In this document: positions 1-9,403 of the stretch, piece by piece
How positions within the stretch are numbered: position 1 is the stretch's first letter
Layout: each line of letters starts with the position of its first letter
Source of the DNA: Acidithiobacillus acidisediminis
GTDB lineage: Bacteria > Pseudomonadota > Gammaproteobacteria > Acidithiobacillales > Acidithiobacillaceae
Length of the DNA stretch: 64,000 nucleotides
Reading direction: 5' to 3'
Assembly (NCBI RefSeq): GCF_023277115.1
Contig: NZ_JALQCS010000001.1
Coordinates: 2,288,001-2,352,000, forward strand
The notes under the pieces: model-generated
The model's input: only the letters and a program-made list of their open reading frames with translations
Database searches by the model: none
Told to the model about the DNA's origin: nothing
Program-made: the position numbers and the translations under genes

Positions 1-225
1 CCATTTGTCCCCATCCCTTCCTTCAGCATCGCCATCTGCCATCCTTTCCCCATCACGTTGGGTCGGCGGCCGTGCTCCATCAACGATCATCTGGAGATAG
101 GCCTCCAACAGCAAGGTATCCAGTATCTGCTCTGGCGGCATCCGCCAGCGTTTTGCCAGCTCATTCAGGCAATGCCGACGCCAGCGGGCATCTCGTCCCA
201 AATCAAGTGGAAAAATCTTCCGCAT
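1..225 (-). CDS. Hypothetical transposon cargo protein, N-terminal part (runs off window)
   Basis: An ATG at 225 follows the stop of the PilZ gene by two bases, so the two are almost certainly co-transcribed. The 75 visible codons begin MRKIFPLDLGRDARW and include an amphipathic helix-rich segment (HCLNELAKRW, ILDTLLLEAYLQMIV) followed by a charged, Gly/Asp-rich stretch. No family is recognised and the C terminus lies outside. Tight coupling to a PilZ protein suggests a shared function, but nothing in the residues shows what. Confidence 0.5.
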   Translation of the reverse strand, partial: MRKIFPLDLGRDARWRRHCLNELAKRWRMPPEQILDTLLLEAYLQMIVDGARPPTQRDGERMADGDAEGRDGDKW

Positions 226-227
226 AG

Positions 228-1001
228 TTAGAAGGTTTTGCCAGAAAAGCGATCCCGAGCAGAGTTCACCACTTTTTTGATCTGTTCGGCCTTTTTGCAT
301 AGGTACAGGTGTTCTGCCTTCCGCTGCTGAGCCTCAGTCAGCTGAAAGTAAATACCATACAAATACGGGTAGATCGGGTGGGTGATGCGCTCCCGGCGTG
401 CTATGGTAGCAACCGTTTCACAGATCCCACACTCCGGAATCTCGAACTCCACCAATACCATCTCTCCAGGCTCCAGGATGTCCTGATCCAGGAACATCGA
501 AGCCCCCCCAGGGCTGAAGTCGTGCAGCTTGCCATAGAGCGTCCTGCCATTCTTGGCTCGCATCAGGATGTTCCCTTCGATCGGCACCCGCCGCTGCTTA
601 CGAGCGTTTCTGGCAAGCACACGGGTGGGCAGTTCAAAATGGTGCAGACCTTCACCAGAATACTTCCAGTCTGCGAAGAACCCCAAAATCCGTGGCCGTG
701 CCAGCAGAAAGATGAGCGGCTTCCGTAGCTGCGTCTCTTCACCAAGGGAGGGACCCGCCGGTTCTAGTAGAAACTCGCGCCCTTCCCAGCGCAGAAAATG
801 ACATAGGGTACCATTGTCTCCCGAATCCGGGGTGTAAAAAATGGCACTTTGCCCTTCTGCTACCCCCAGGTCTTCCGGGTTCGGCAATAAGAACTCGTGG
901 GACCCTGATAAGAATGCGAGCGGCAGGAACTCGACCAAGGGTAAGTTTCCCCGGCTAGGAAGCAGTAAAGCCAACTCCGTATCGTCTTCACTGAGAGGCA
1001 A
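228..1001 (-). CDS. PilZ-domain protein (putative c-di-GMP receptor), transposon cargo
   Basis: 257 residues. The C-terminal half has the PilZ signature: an Arg-rich RKQRR near residue 136 followed about 30 residues later by DFSPGGA, the (D/N)xSxxG motif, then a beta-rich stretch ending in YGIYFQL and an Arg/Lys-rich helix. The N-terminal 100 residues resemble the YcgR-N-type beta domain of PilZ proteins only loosely. The start is TTG, chosen because AAGGGG lies six bases upstream and no ATG fits. It lies between tnsE and a second cargo gene, so it is transposon cargo. PilZ proteins bind cyclic di-GMP and control motility, exopolysaccharide or pili; the target here is unknown. Confidence 0.8.
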   Translation of the reverse strand: MPLSEDDTELALLLPSRGNLPLVEFLPLAFLSGSHEFLLPNPEDLGVAEGQSAIFYTPDSGDNGTLCHFLRWEGREFLLEPAGPSLGEETQLRKPLIFLLARPRILGFFADWKYSGEGLHHFELPTRVLARNARKQRRVPIEGNILMRAKNGRTLYGKLHDFSPGGASMFLDQDILEPGEMVLVEFEIPECGICETVATIARRERITHPIYPYLYGIYFQLTEAQQRKAEHLYLCKKAEQIKKVVNSARDRFSGKTF

Positions 1002-1244
1002 AGCAAACCCCTTCTGGTCTATTATAAATGTTACCGTGTAGCACTATTGGAACGAGCAAGCTACTCCGTCCTTCCTGAAGTTGCAACTACCCTGACCCGT
1101 CGCAGGAATTGGGGAACAGCTGTTCCTTGCGCTCAACGGCTCCGCCCAACGCAACAGCGCCTGCTGAGGCATCTTGCAAAACTGAGGGCGCTGATACATG
1201 GCGCCATATTGTGGGCCACTGACGGCAGTAAAGCCCGTTGTTTA

Positions 1245-2894
1245 TTACCATAGCAGGGCCTTTAGCCTCTTTGCCCATCTTTTCACATAGTTCTCATCAT
1301 TCCCCTTTTTCGTCATCCGGGCGAGCTTGGGCAATCGTGTAACTGTCGCGTAGCTAGACAATTCCCATTCTGTTTTCTCATCCCACCGGCCCGAAAGGTC
1401 TACCATATTGTCCAGTAACTGCTTTACCTGCCGCTCCATATCGGCAAGGCTACATTGCCGATTGTAGCGCAGCAGCAACCCCGATAATGCACCCGGAAGA
1501 TTGTTGTGATCGACATCAAGAACTACTCTGGGGAGCTGGGTCGGAGCTGTGAACACCGCCACCAGGCAAGCGCGTGGGCCATGGCGCGAAATGGCTCCAT
1601 GACCAGCCTTTAAGGCCACCAGAGAAACCGACAAGGTCACATCGGATTGCAGCATCTCAACTTGCTGCAGCACCTTGACCAGGAGCCCAAGATCGCCGAC
1701 AGCATCCCTATTCAGAGGCTCCAGCACGGACACTTCAACGGGGGGTAGACCTCCGGCGACAGCTGTTTCCCCCATGCTAACTGGTTTGGTAACAGTCACC
1801 GGTGACAAACGAGGGTCAACCGGAAGGCCTGTAGCGATTCTTTTTTTTCGCAATCCACCCTCCTGTTGTTCAGAGGAACTTGGCCTCCTTGATCGCGAGT
1901 GTGGAGGAGACAGCACCTTCTTCACCCATGCAAGTGTCTCAAATTCTCCTCGTTTGCCACCCAGAAGAATCAGCGCTTGATTGACATCCTGTTTACTCTC
2001 CGATTGGTCATCAACCAGTTCCTCGCAAACCTGTCTGGGGCGGCTGTCGTCCAGGTTGTCTTCTTCCGATTGCTTGCTATCCTCTTCCTCCTTGGTATCT
2101 TCTCCCCGCTCTCTTTCCGAAGGGTGCGTCCAGTTGATGATTGATGCCGGCAAGCTACGGCCTGATAAGGCTAGGATTTCGAGGACCAGCCAGACCTTAT
2201 TGAGAACGACACCACGAAAGGTCACACGACAATTTTTCAGAGGTGGTGGCTCAAACATTAAGCTTCGCTCCCCTTGGCTGAGTCGTAGGACACTGTCCCA
2301 TGCCCTCCTTCCATCGGGGTGAACCGCCAACCACGCAAACTCTTTGACAAATTCAGGACGAGTCAATGCACGCGGCATACCCGCCTGAAACTCGATCAGG
2401 ATTTCTCGATAAGAACCGGGGGTTGGGGTGATGGCCAGATCCATCAGGCCCATGGGCTGTAAAATGGTATTTGCCATCACCTTACCGTGGAGAAACAAAA
2501 ATCGGATCAACTCCATCTCGGGGATCAGAATTGCCCAATCTCTGGATTGGTAGCGAAGGATGCGGTGGCTGCCGCCAGTATGTCCTCCCAAATCGTAATG
2601 CCGACGCGTCACTGCATCGTGGATTGTGACGACCTCCGGCGCGGAAAGGTCAGAAATCGTCGCTCTACCCTGTTTTCCACCCCGACGAGTGGTCAGGGCC
2701 TCACCCCCGGATACGACGAATCCCGGCATCAGAAAGGGCAACATGCCAAACGGAAGACGTCGGAATACGGTCTCCCCGTTATCGCGAAGAAACAATGCAT
2801 TAACCCACATCCTATTGTCGGAGCCTTTCGCTATTGAATTGAGCCAACGCAGCGTGAGTTCGCTCCGATCATTGGCAAATGCTCTGACTTTCAT
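1245..2894 (-). CDS. tnsE: TnsE, target-selection protein of Tn7-type transposon
   Basis: 549 residues starting MKVRAFANDRSEL, with the ATG overlapping the tnsD stop (ATGA). Length is close to the 538 residues of Tn7 TnsE, and position at the end of tnsABCD is the classical one. TnsE of Tn7 binds the beta clamp and 3'-recessed DNA ends and directs insertion into replicating mobile elements such as conjugating plasmids; this is known for the family, not shown here. A low-complexity acidic and Ser-rich linker (EREDT..EEEDSKQSEEDNLDD type, near residues 260-300) separates an N-terminal half from the conserved C-terminal half. Identification rests on context, length and general resemblance, since TnsE diverges quickly. 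Confidence 0.82.
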   Translation of the reverse strand: MKVRAFANDRSELTLRWLNSIAKGSDNRMWVNALFLRDNGETVFRRLPFGMLPFLMPGFVVSGGEALTTRRGGKQGRATISDLSAPEVVTIHDAVTRRHYDLGGHTGGSHRILRYQSRDWAILIPEMELIRFLFLHGKVMANTILQPMGLMDLAITPTPGSYREILIEFQAGMPRALTRPEFVKEFAWLAVHPDGRRAWDSVLRLSQGERSLMFEPPPLKNCRVTFRGVVLNKVWLVLEILALSGRSLPASIINWTHPSERERGEDTKEEEDSKQSEEDNLDDSRPRQVCEELVDDQSESKQDVNQALILLGGKRGEFETLAWVKKVLSPPHSRSRRPSSSEQQEGGLRKKRIATGLPVDPRLSPVTVTKPVSMGETAVAGGLPPVEVSVLEPLNRDAVGDLGLLVKVLQQVEMLQSDVTLSVSLVALKAGHGAISRHGPRACLVAVFTAPTQLPRVVLDVDHNNLPGALSGLLLRYNRQCSLADMERQVKQLLDNMVDLSGRWDEKTEWELSSYATVTRLPKLARMTKKGNDENYVKRWAKRLKALLW

Positions 2895-4711
2895 CTCTCC
2901 CCTCGGTTCTGGGCAGCGAAGAGAGCTGTCTCCACTACCTTTGCACACTGTTCCGGCAGGCCGGCCAATCGGCGTAGCCGCCAGGCTTGGACAGGCAATC
3001 CCTGCCGGCACAATTCTGCATCGGCCCAAGCAATGCGCCGACATTGGAACGCAACCTCATTTTCCGTCACCTCGTCCAGGATTGACGCGCACAGCGGCAA
3101 TTTGTGTAGCCGCTTCCCCAGCCAACCTCGTCGATCCAGAGCGCGCTCCAATGCGGCACGGGTAACCCGAACCGGAGGGAGATGAGCCAACAATTTATCT
3201 GCTTCGCCTCGCAAAAACTCTGCAGTTTGGGCGTCTACATGTGCCCAGTTGATGCGCGCTCTGTTGTTTCTCAAGGACCTGGGCAAAGGTGGCTGGGACC
3301 CCAGCCACTCCCGGTCATAGCGGTAGAGCCACATATACACTGCAGGCATCCGCTTACGCAGTTCCTTTCGGGTAAGGCTCCGCTCTGCACAATACGCTCG
3401 ATTCCATCGTTCACGCATGGTCATGCGGTCGGGAGGCGGCAATGTGACTTGCTTTGGCAAGACCTTCCAAGGGGTCGTCAACTCCAGTCGAGCGACGTAA
3501 CGCAACACTGTCCTGGTGTCGACATGCAAGGCCTTGGCAGTACCGCGCAAACTGGTCCCGGAAATAACTAGTTCGCGCAGTCGGCTCTCGAACAGAGGGC
3601 CAAAGTTCAGGATTCTGGGACGACTATCGGGATGTGCCGCTCTGCTGAACGCGTAGCCACAGGTGCAACGGAACACTCCAATGATTTTCCTTTTTTCCGC
3701 ATGGAGTTGGCATTCGGCGATCATTAGGTGCCCGTAATGCTCGGCGAGCGGATTGCAACAGGGCCAAGGTCCGTCGCCGAATGGGCGAAGCTCCGGCACC
3801 AAGGGCCGAGAATCGATCAGCAGACGAATCAGAATATGGCGTAGTGGGGCAAAAGCGTGACGGTGTTTGCGTGTGATGGCTTCCAGCCACCCGTCGGGTA
3901 TGGCTTCCGGTAAGACATCGATGACCGCCCCAAAGCGGGCATAGTAGGAATGCAGCAGAGCGGATTGATCGATATGGGAGTTACCGCGACCGAACCCCCG
4001 CGCCCGCAACGCGGTCCGGTATTCCCGACCCCAGCTGTGCAGTGGAAGCGGATTTGGTGGTGCGATCAAAAGAGCGACGCTGGCCTTGGCGATCTCGAGT
4101 AGCCGTGCAGCAACGTTTGCGCGATCTGACCAAGTTGGCAGATTTGGATTGGCTGGGCAATTGTTCTCATCGGCAGCGATGAATTCATGTTGACCAGTAT
4201 GCGAGAGAATCACCCGGCTATCGACGAGTGGCACGGCATGAGTTGGGCAAACCAGTACGCCAGGAAGTTGATGGTCGCGCCGCCAGTAGAGTTCGCCGTA
4301 CTTCTCCAGCATCTCCGTGCGGTAAGCCGGACAATACCGCAGCGTGGTAGTAAGGTTCACGGAACTAGCGACAAGCCCCAATCTGATATACAGGGTATCG
4401 GCATCCCCGTTTTCACCCATCAGAACACTTAGCGCCCAGTCACGGACATCAGGCGTCGAAAAAGCTGTGAGATAGGGCAGCAAGGTGGTTTTGTGCGCCA
4501 ACCGTTTTGAAGTCAATTGGCGCCGAGCCGGTAATCGATCAGCGAGACAGTTCAATTCCGTCTGCAGAAACACTCCTGCACGAACACTCCGGTGCCCAAA
4601 AAACTCCTCCAGAGCAAGCTTCGGGCTTTGCCATCCGCTGTGGCGGCATGTTCGTGCCAATAGGCTATATAGCAGCTCCTCCGGATGCAGCGCGGGCAGG
4701 TACGTCAACAT
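2891..4711 (-). CDS. tnsD: TnsD/TniQ-family target-site selector with altered zinc finger
   Basis: 606 residues. The N-terminal TniQ region starts LPALHPEELLYSLLAR, as in TnsD. The zinc finger that is Cys-Cys-Cys-His in E. coli TnsD (124, 127, 152, 155) is present in the same spacing at C127, Y130, C155 and H158, so the second Cys is Tyr (codon TAC, one transition from TGC). A second Cys-rich cluster (CCNP, then FRCTCGYAF) lies near residues 315-355, followed by an HTH-like segment (SLRGTAKALHVDTRTVLRYV, about 385-405). TnsD of Tn7 recognises the attTn7 site at the end of glmS. The gene is in frame throughout; whether it folds without the fourth ligand is open. Confidence 0.9.
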   Translation of the reverse strand: MLTYLPALHPEELLYSLLARTCRHSGWQSPKLALEEFFGHRSVRAGVFLQTELNCLADRLPARRQLTSKRLAHKTTLLPYLTAFSTPDVRDWALSVLMGENGDADTLYIRLGLVASSVNLTTTLRYCPAYRTEMLEKYGELYWRRDHQLPGVLVCPTHAVPLVDSRVILSHTGQHEFIAADENNCPANPNLPTWSDRANVAARLLEIAKASVALLIAPPNPLPLHSWGREYRTALRARGFGRGNSHIDQSALLHSYYARFGAVIDVLPEAIPDGWLEAITRKHRHAFAPLRHILIRLLIDSRPLVPELRPFGDGPWPCCNPLAEHYGHLMIAECQLHAEKRKIIGVFRCTCGYAFSRAAHPDSRPRILNFGPLFESRLRELVISGTSLRGTAKALHVDTRTVLRYVARLELTTPWKVLPKQVTLPPPDRMTMRERWNRAYCAERSLTRKELRKRMPAVYMWLYRYDREWLGSQPPLPRSLRNNRARINWAHVDAQTAEFLRGEADKLLAHLPPVRVTRAALERALDRRGWLGKRLHKLPLCASILDEVTENEVAFQCRRIAWADAELCRQGLPVQAWRLRRLAGLPEQCAKVVETALFAAQNRGER

Positions 4712-4714
4712 AGA

Positions 4715-6337
4715 TCAGCATGGACCGAATTGTGGGCGGCGGATCAGCCCGGCAGCTATCAGCGATTCTTCGGCATTTCGCCCAACCTCCTGGCCCTTTC
4801 GCACCATGTCCGAGATCCTGGATACTGCTAAAGGTTTGCGTGGTACTTGCTTTCCTGATGGGCGTTTACCCTTCCTTGGCACCGCATTCCCCGGATCTTG
4901 TAACAAAACAGAGACGAAGCCGATAAGTTCCAGCATCGAAGCATCAGGGTGCAGGGCTCGAACCTTGGCGGCCATCGGTGTGGCAAGGTCTGTTGCCAAC
5001 CCGGCCTGCACCAAAACACCGATCAGCGGGTCGACATCGCCCGATTCCCCGCCCTTTCCAGAATCCAAGCCCGGCATGGATAGCGAAATGGTCTCCATTT
5101 GCGGCATAACATTCTGGAAAACCTGTGAAACGTGGCTATCCAAGGGTCGCAAATCGTCATACTTGCTAATCTCCCGCTGATTATTGGTCTTGAGCGCTCT
5201 CATCATTGGTTCGATGATCTTGAGGTGCCTCGCAGATGTCTCGCGGAACAGTCGCGCATCCATCACCTCGGGTGTGTTGCGGAAAGCGCTCTGCTCCATC
5301 ACCTGAAGTTGCGCCAACATAAACAGCTTGATCAGTACGTCAATGACCCCCTGACTTTCCTCGTATAAAACATAGCGGATCTCGTCTGTAAGCGGCGTTT
5401 CTTGCCGCGTCCATTGGTATTTCCACAAGACGTCGACGAAGTGGTCCCATGCTGACTCTGGCCGCAGGCGCTCCCAGACCGCGCACCCGAGGCCATTGGC
5501 GCGACGGGCTTGCCGAAAGTCATCCTGGAAGAGGGACAGGGCCCCCATCGTCCCAATCATAATTACCGGAATACCGATGGTATTGATGAGGGTCACCAAG
5601 AAGTTCAGTAAAGCATCCCGCCCCACTCCCTTGGCCAAGGTCAGATGTTGTATCTCGTCAATGATGAGCACGCCAAGTGCATGGCGATTTGCGAGTTGCG
5701 CCATCTGGGCCATCATCAAGTCCACTGGATTGCGCGTTTTGCCAAACTGGGCAAACGTTCGTGTGCCCAGGGCCAAATCAAGCTCCTGGAAAAAATGCAT
5801 GCAGAGCTGCTTCGGTGAGCCCTGGTGAGGACAGTCGAGCTTGAGCCAAACCACCTGCTGAAGGCTAAAGGGTTCGTCATGCGTAACAACCTGCGGGTAG
5901 TAGCTCAAAATCCGATTGATCGCAGTGCTTTTACCCGCCCCTGAGGCTCCAATGAGCGCAAACCCTTCCGCAGTTCCTCCAACATAATGACGTCCCGCAC
6001 TGAGATCGCGGGCGAGGATGCGCTCATGGCCATCTTGCAAGCGCCAGATGTAATCTGACTGCAAGGGATTGCGGCTGACATAACCTTGGCGCAACAGGGT
6101 GGAAAAAGCTGATTCCAGCCGCAGGTGGTGTTCCAGGGGCTCGAAGAAGCGGCGGAGCCGATACAGGCAATTCATTCGGAGTTGGATTGGGTAGGTCCGC
6201 TCCTCAAGGTTAAACTCCGGCGGGTCAGACAGAAACTGCCAAGCATTTCGCTGTGAGAGCTGCGGCGGTAAGCGATTGATGAAGGGGTTGTCCCGAAACT
6301 CCGGCAGAAGAGGGGGGGCGGTCGGGGATGAAGCCAT
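4715..6337 (-). CDS. tnsC: TnsC, AAA+ ATPase regulator of transposition
   Basis: 540 residues, close to the 555 of Tn7 TnsC. Walker A is GASGAGKST at residues 130-138 and Walker B is LIIDE at 224-228, followed by IQHL. TnsC forms ATP-dependent rings on DNA that connect the target selector (TnsD or TnsE) to the TnsAB transposase and mediate target immunity. The gene starts six bases after the tnsB stop and ends three bases before tnsD, within the single tns operon. The C-terminal 130 residues are less conserved, as expected for the region contacting TnsA and TnsB. Confidence 0.93.
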   Translation of the reverse strand: MASSPTAPPLLPEFRDNPFINRLPPQLSQRNAWQFLSDPPEFNLEERTYPIQLRMNCLYRLRRFFEPLEHHLRLESAFSTLLRQGYVSRNPLQSDYIWRLQDGHERILARDLSAGRHYVGGTAEGFALIGASGAGKSTAINRILSYYPQVVTHDEPFSLQQVVWLKLDCPHQGSPKQLCMHFFQELDLALGTRTFAQFGKTRNPVDLMMAQMAQLANRHALGVLIIDEIQHLTLAKGVGRDALLNFLVTLINTIGIPVIMIGTMGALSLFQDDFRQARRANGLGCAVWERLRPESAWDHFVDVLWKYQWTRQETPLTDEIRYVLYEESQGVIDVLIKLFMLAQLQVMEQSAFRNTPEVMDARLFRETSARHLKIIEPMMRALKTNNQREISKYDDLRPLDSHVSQVFQNVMPQMETISLSMPGLDSGKGGESGDVDPLIGVLVQAGLATDLATPMAAKVRALHPDASMLELIGFVSVLLQDPGNAVPRKGKRPSGKQVPRKPLAVSRISDMVRKGQEVGRNAEESLIAAGLIRRPQFGPC

Positions 6338-6343
6338 GATGAT

Positions 6344-8491
6344 TTACTCCTCTTCCTGCTCGGCTTCGCGAAATTTCTGCAGCATCTCCGTGATATCCGG
6401 CAGGCTGTAGTCCTTTGTGGGTGGAGCGCCAGGGAAAGAAACAACCTCGGCAGGGACGTCCGTCTTCATACTTGTCGTGCGCGTTGCGTCCTTATGACGT
6501 AAGGCAGCCAGTTCCGCGCGACGGTTACCACGGATGTCCTTGGTTCTTTGGCGATCAGACCGATCAGAAACCAGGGGAAGCCGTGCTTTGGCATCGGCAA
6601 CGACCCGTTGAATTTGATCGACCAGATTGATACGTCCAGTTGTTTCGCTACGCTGGTGGCTATGAGCAACCTCCTTCGATGCCTGCCGTAATTGGTCGAT
6701 CTCCCATAGAGTCTTGCATGCATGCTCGCGGCTTTGCTCCATAAGGGTACAAGCGATGAACTGCGGTTGCCCAGACTTCCCCTGCAACCATATAGCATCC
6801 ATACAACGCGGATCATAAGAAACACGGACCCGCCAATTTCGAATTTGGCGCGCACGTTCAAACCAATGCTCTTGCATGGCAAACGAACAGGAGTAATACA
6901 GCCCGAATAAACGGATACCTCTGGCGGTTACCATCGCGTCCGCATGTGGTAACAGGCTAAGGCGCACGATCTCATCCGGGTAGCGACGAAGCCGACCGCT
7001 ACGGTGCGAAATCCCCCAATTCCATAGCTCGATCGGAACAGCTGGAATTGCATCATGAATTATCTCTGGAGCAAGCGGGTACTCCTTGACCCGATGCTGG
7101 GTATTATAGTACTTTACACAATAAATCAGGATCTTGGTAAACTGATCAATATTTAGTTTCGCGTCCAAGCGGTAGTCGTTACCCCCACGCTCCCGATAGT
7201 CTGTCTGAATATACCCAGGCGTATAGGCCTTGAATCTCGCAGGCAGCAGGCGAAACTGTTGTTCTACAACCCCCTTCCAGTCGGCACGGTATGGAGCTGA
7301 ATTCTCTATTCGGACGGCGAAAGTCTGAATCAGCGTTTCGATCATCTCGCCAACCATTTCTCCGCGGTCGCCCAGAATTGCCTCCGGCATGCCTTGGCAC
7401 GGCCAGTCCGCAGTGTCGATAGCAACACCAAATTGGGCGCAGTAGTCCGTTTTATCGAGCACGGCGTTGCCTAACGCCTGCATGGCGCCGACCCAGCTCG
7501 GCCCCTCGAATCCCACGTGTAACCCGGCGATCATTCGACTGAATACGTCTATGACCACATACACCACGGGTCGACCGACGATTTTGTCGGGAAAATAGCG
7601 GGAGACGAGATAAATATCCGCAATCGTCGCGTCGATGAGGTAACGCGAGCCCGGGCCAACAGCCTCCCCCGTTGCCGTGCTGGTCAGAGCGCGCATGTCC
7701 TTGTCATAGACGCGTGAAGATGCCCGACGACGTTTGAGCGCAAAAATGTCGTTATCTTTCTGATACCAGTAACGAAACTGCCACCAGCTTGGCGCGCCCG
7801 AGCGCAAAACCCATTCCTGCTGGCCGGTGCCGGGGTCTACCACCGAATCCGAAAAAGAGGCACGCAGCATCGCGTGGTAACACTCCGTAAGCTCAAAAAC
7901 CGGATGCATGGCATAAAATCGGATGACGGCCGCCTTGAAAATCGCGCGCGTTTCCGGCGTGACATTGACGGAGTTCCCGTCGTTCTTCGGTGGTCGTCCA
8001 CGACGCTTGCCAGTGGCAGCGCGTTCCCGGCCACGTGCGCCGGAATTGGCGTAATCGGGCAGCAGAGCGTTCGGTGTCATGCCGCGCTGCCAGTAACGAC
8101 GCAACAACCGCAACAGGCTGTGATGACTTTCCCCATGAGTGGAAGAAAATTCAGCAAGGATTTTGCCGCGCTTGCGGAGATCAAAGATCTCCGGCTGTCG
8201 CTGCAGAACCGGAGCGATCCGAGCAAAGTTTTGGTCGCGCTTAGCCCGTTGTGCAGCAGAGAGCCGGCCTTCATTCTTGTTGATGAGCAAGGGATCTTCT
8301 TTGCCTAGTTGGACAGCACCCTCATCCAGCAGGCGAATCACATCGGCGTGACGTCGGTACAGCGGGTTGGAGTGCTCAGCATGAATGTCTATGCAAACAT
8401 AGCCCGGGTCGCCCGCGTCGATCCACAATACCCGCTCGGTGTGCCCGTCCTCGGAGAATTCCAACAGTTGGTTGAGGGCAAGAAAGCTCAT
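6344..8491 (-). CDS. tnsB: TnsB, DDE transposase subunit
   Basis: 715 residues (Tn7 TnsB has 702). The start is the ATG overlapping the tnsA stop (ATGA), giving MSFLALNQLLEF; longer readings run into tnsA. The retroviral-integrase-type catalytic triad is visible as D287 (LIDATIAD), D375 (ILGDRGE) and E410 (GVVEQQ), with the D-to-E spacing of 35 that also holds between D361 and E396 of Tn7 TnsB. TnsB binds the end repeats and performs 3' strand cleavage and joining. An Arg/Lys-rich linker (GKRRGRPPKN, 161-170) lies between the N-terminal DNA-binding region and the catalytic core. Confidence 0.95.
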   Translation of the reverse strand: MSFLALNQLLEFSEDGHTERVLWIDAGDPGYVCIDIHAEHSNPLYRRHADVIRLLDEGAVQLGKEDPLLINKNEGRLSAAQRAKRDQNFARIAPVLQRQPEIFDLRKRGKILAEFSSTHGESHHSLLRLLRRYWQRGMTPNALLPDYANSGARGRERAATGKRRGRPPKNDGNSVNVTPETRAIFKAAVIRFYAMHPVFELTECYHAMLRASFSDSVVDPGTGQQEWVLRSGAPSWWQFRYWYQKDNDIFALKRRRASSRVYDKDMRALTSTATGEAVGPGSRYLIDATIADIYLVSRYFPDKIVGRPVVYVVIDVFSRMIAGLHVGFEGPSWVGAMQALGNAVLDKTDYCAQFGVAIDTADWPCQGMPEAILGDRGEMVGEMIETLIQTFAVRIENSAPYRADWKGVVEQQFRLLPARFKAYTPGYIQTDYRERGGNDYRLDAKLNIDQFTKILIYCVKYYNTQHRVKEYPLAPEIIHDAIPAVPIELWNWGISHRSGRLRRYPDEIVRLSLLPHADAMVTARGIRLFGLYYSCSFAMQEHWFERARQIRNWRVRVSYDPRCMDAIWLQGKSGQPQFIACTLMEQSREHACKTLWEIDQLRQASKEVAHSHQRSETTGRINLVDQIQRVVADAKARLPLVSDRSDRQRTKDIRGNRRAELAALRHKDATRTTSMKTDVPAEVVSFPGAPPTKDYSLPDITEMLQKFREAEQEEE

Positions 8492-9330
8492 GCCCGGTTC
8501 TCCTGGCGTCCGCCAGGCAGCGTGCGGAAGGACGCCATGGTGATCAGCGGGTCGCTCAGCACCACTGACTCCATATCGCAAAGAACCGACTTGGTCGCCA
8601 GAAGGTGTCGGAACAGCATCAAACCCTCTTCGCTGCCCAGACCCAAGCGGACTTCCATGTCCCCACAAAATTGTCGCAGCGACAACCAGGGGGAGGCGCT
8701 GACTTGTGCCCGCATTCGGCGTCCAGCGTCTTGGTAGAAGCCCGGGTGCGGTTCGACAAGGCCCTCCAGGCGGTAGAAATTGTGAACCCACTCAATATTA
8801 CGGATCAGTTGGGTCGGAAGAACGGCCGGGGTGACGATGCTCCACTCAATTTCCTTTCTTTCCCAGTAGTGCCTTTCTATTTCCAACTTTTCCAGTGTTC
8901 TGGGCTGGTCGAGATCCTTGGCGGATTTTACGGCATAGGCCGTTTGCACCAATTTGCCGCCGGCGCAGGCATCGACCACAAAGTCCGTGGTCATAACCAT
9001 CGGTGTCACCATACCCGGGAAGCGGGGGTGCGGAATATTGCAGGCTTCGGCAATCTGGGAGGTCGCGGATCGGTCCAAGGGGAACTGTTCCCGAATATCA
9101 GCGACCGAATCTTCCCAATCCAAGCAGTAGAAGAGGCTTCGTTCAATGTCAGAGAGCAAATGGTGTATGCGCCCGGTATGAATCCCTCGGAGGCGGGTAC
9201 TCCGCCCCGTTGACGGCACGTCCTGAATCGCCAACCAGGGTTTGTAGTCCGCGCCGACACCTCTGCCCCGTCCCTCTTGCTCAAACAGGGCAATCCGCTG
9301 TTCGTCGATAGTGTAACGGCGTCGGGCCAC
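8488..9330 (-). CDS. tnsA: TnsA, restriction-like endonuclease subunit of the transposase
   Basis: 280 residues (Tn7 TnsA 273). TnsA cuts the 5' ends so that Tn7 moves by cut-and-paste. Visible active-site candidates are E63 (DIERS, same number as E63 of Tn7), D116 in TTDFVVD, and K135 in AVKSA. In Tn7 TnsA the catalytic Gln lies two residues before the Lys; here that position is Ala133. First gene of the operon; the leader up to 9403 must hold its promoter, with TnsB-type repeats directly upstream, which implies autoregulation by transposase binding, as proposed for Tn7. Confidence 0.92.
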   Translation of the reverse strand: MARRRYTIDEQRIALFEQEGRGRGVGADYKPWLAIQDVPSTGRSTRLRGIHTGRIHHLLSDIERSLFYCLDWEDSVADIREQFPLDRSATSQIAEACNIPHPRFPGMVTPMVMTTDFVVDACAGGKLVQTAYAVKSAKDLDQPRTLEKLEIERHYWERKEIEWSIVTPAVLPTQLIRNIEWVHNFYRLEGLVEPHPGFYQDAGRRMRAQVSASPWLSLRQFCGDMEVRLGLGSEEGLMLFRHLLATKSVLCDMESVVLSDPLITMASFRTLPGGRQENRA

Positions 9331-9403
9331 AGTGCCCTCCCCGGATCGAGACTACCGAAAGTTCACGCTACTCCTCACCATCGGAAATGGCAACAGCTGT
9401 GAG

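Noticed and set aside
1002-1244. Gap between the PilZ gene and tnsE searched for promoter, att or terminator
   Set aside because: No repeat, hairpin or promoter pair convincing enough to report; short ORFs there look spurious.
2626-3165. 179-codon plus-strand frame across tnsE/tnsD
   Set aside because: Overlaps two well-supported tns genes and has no recognisable domain.
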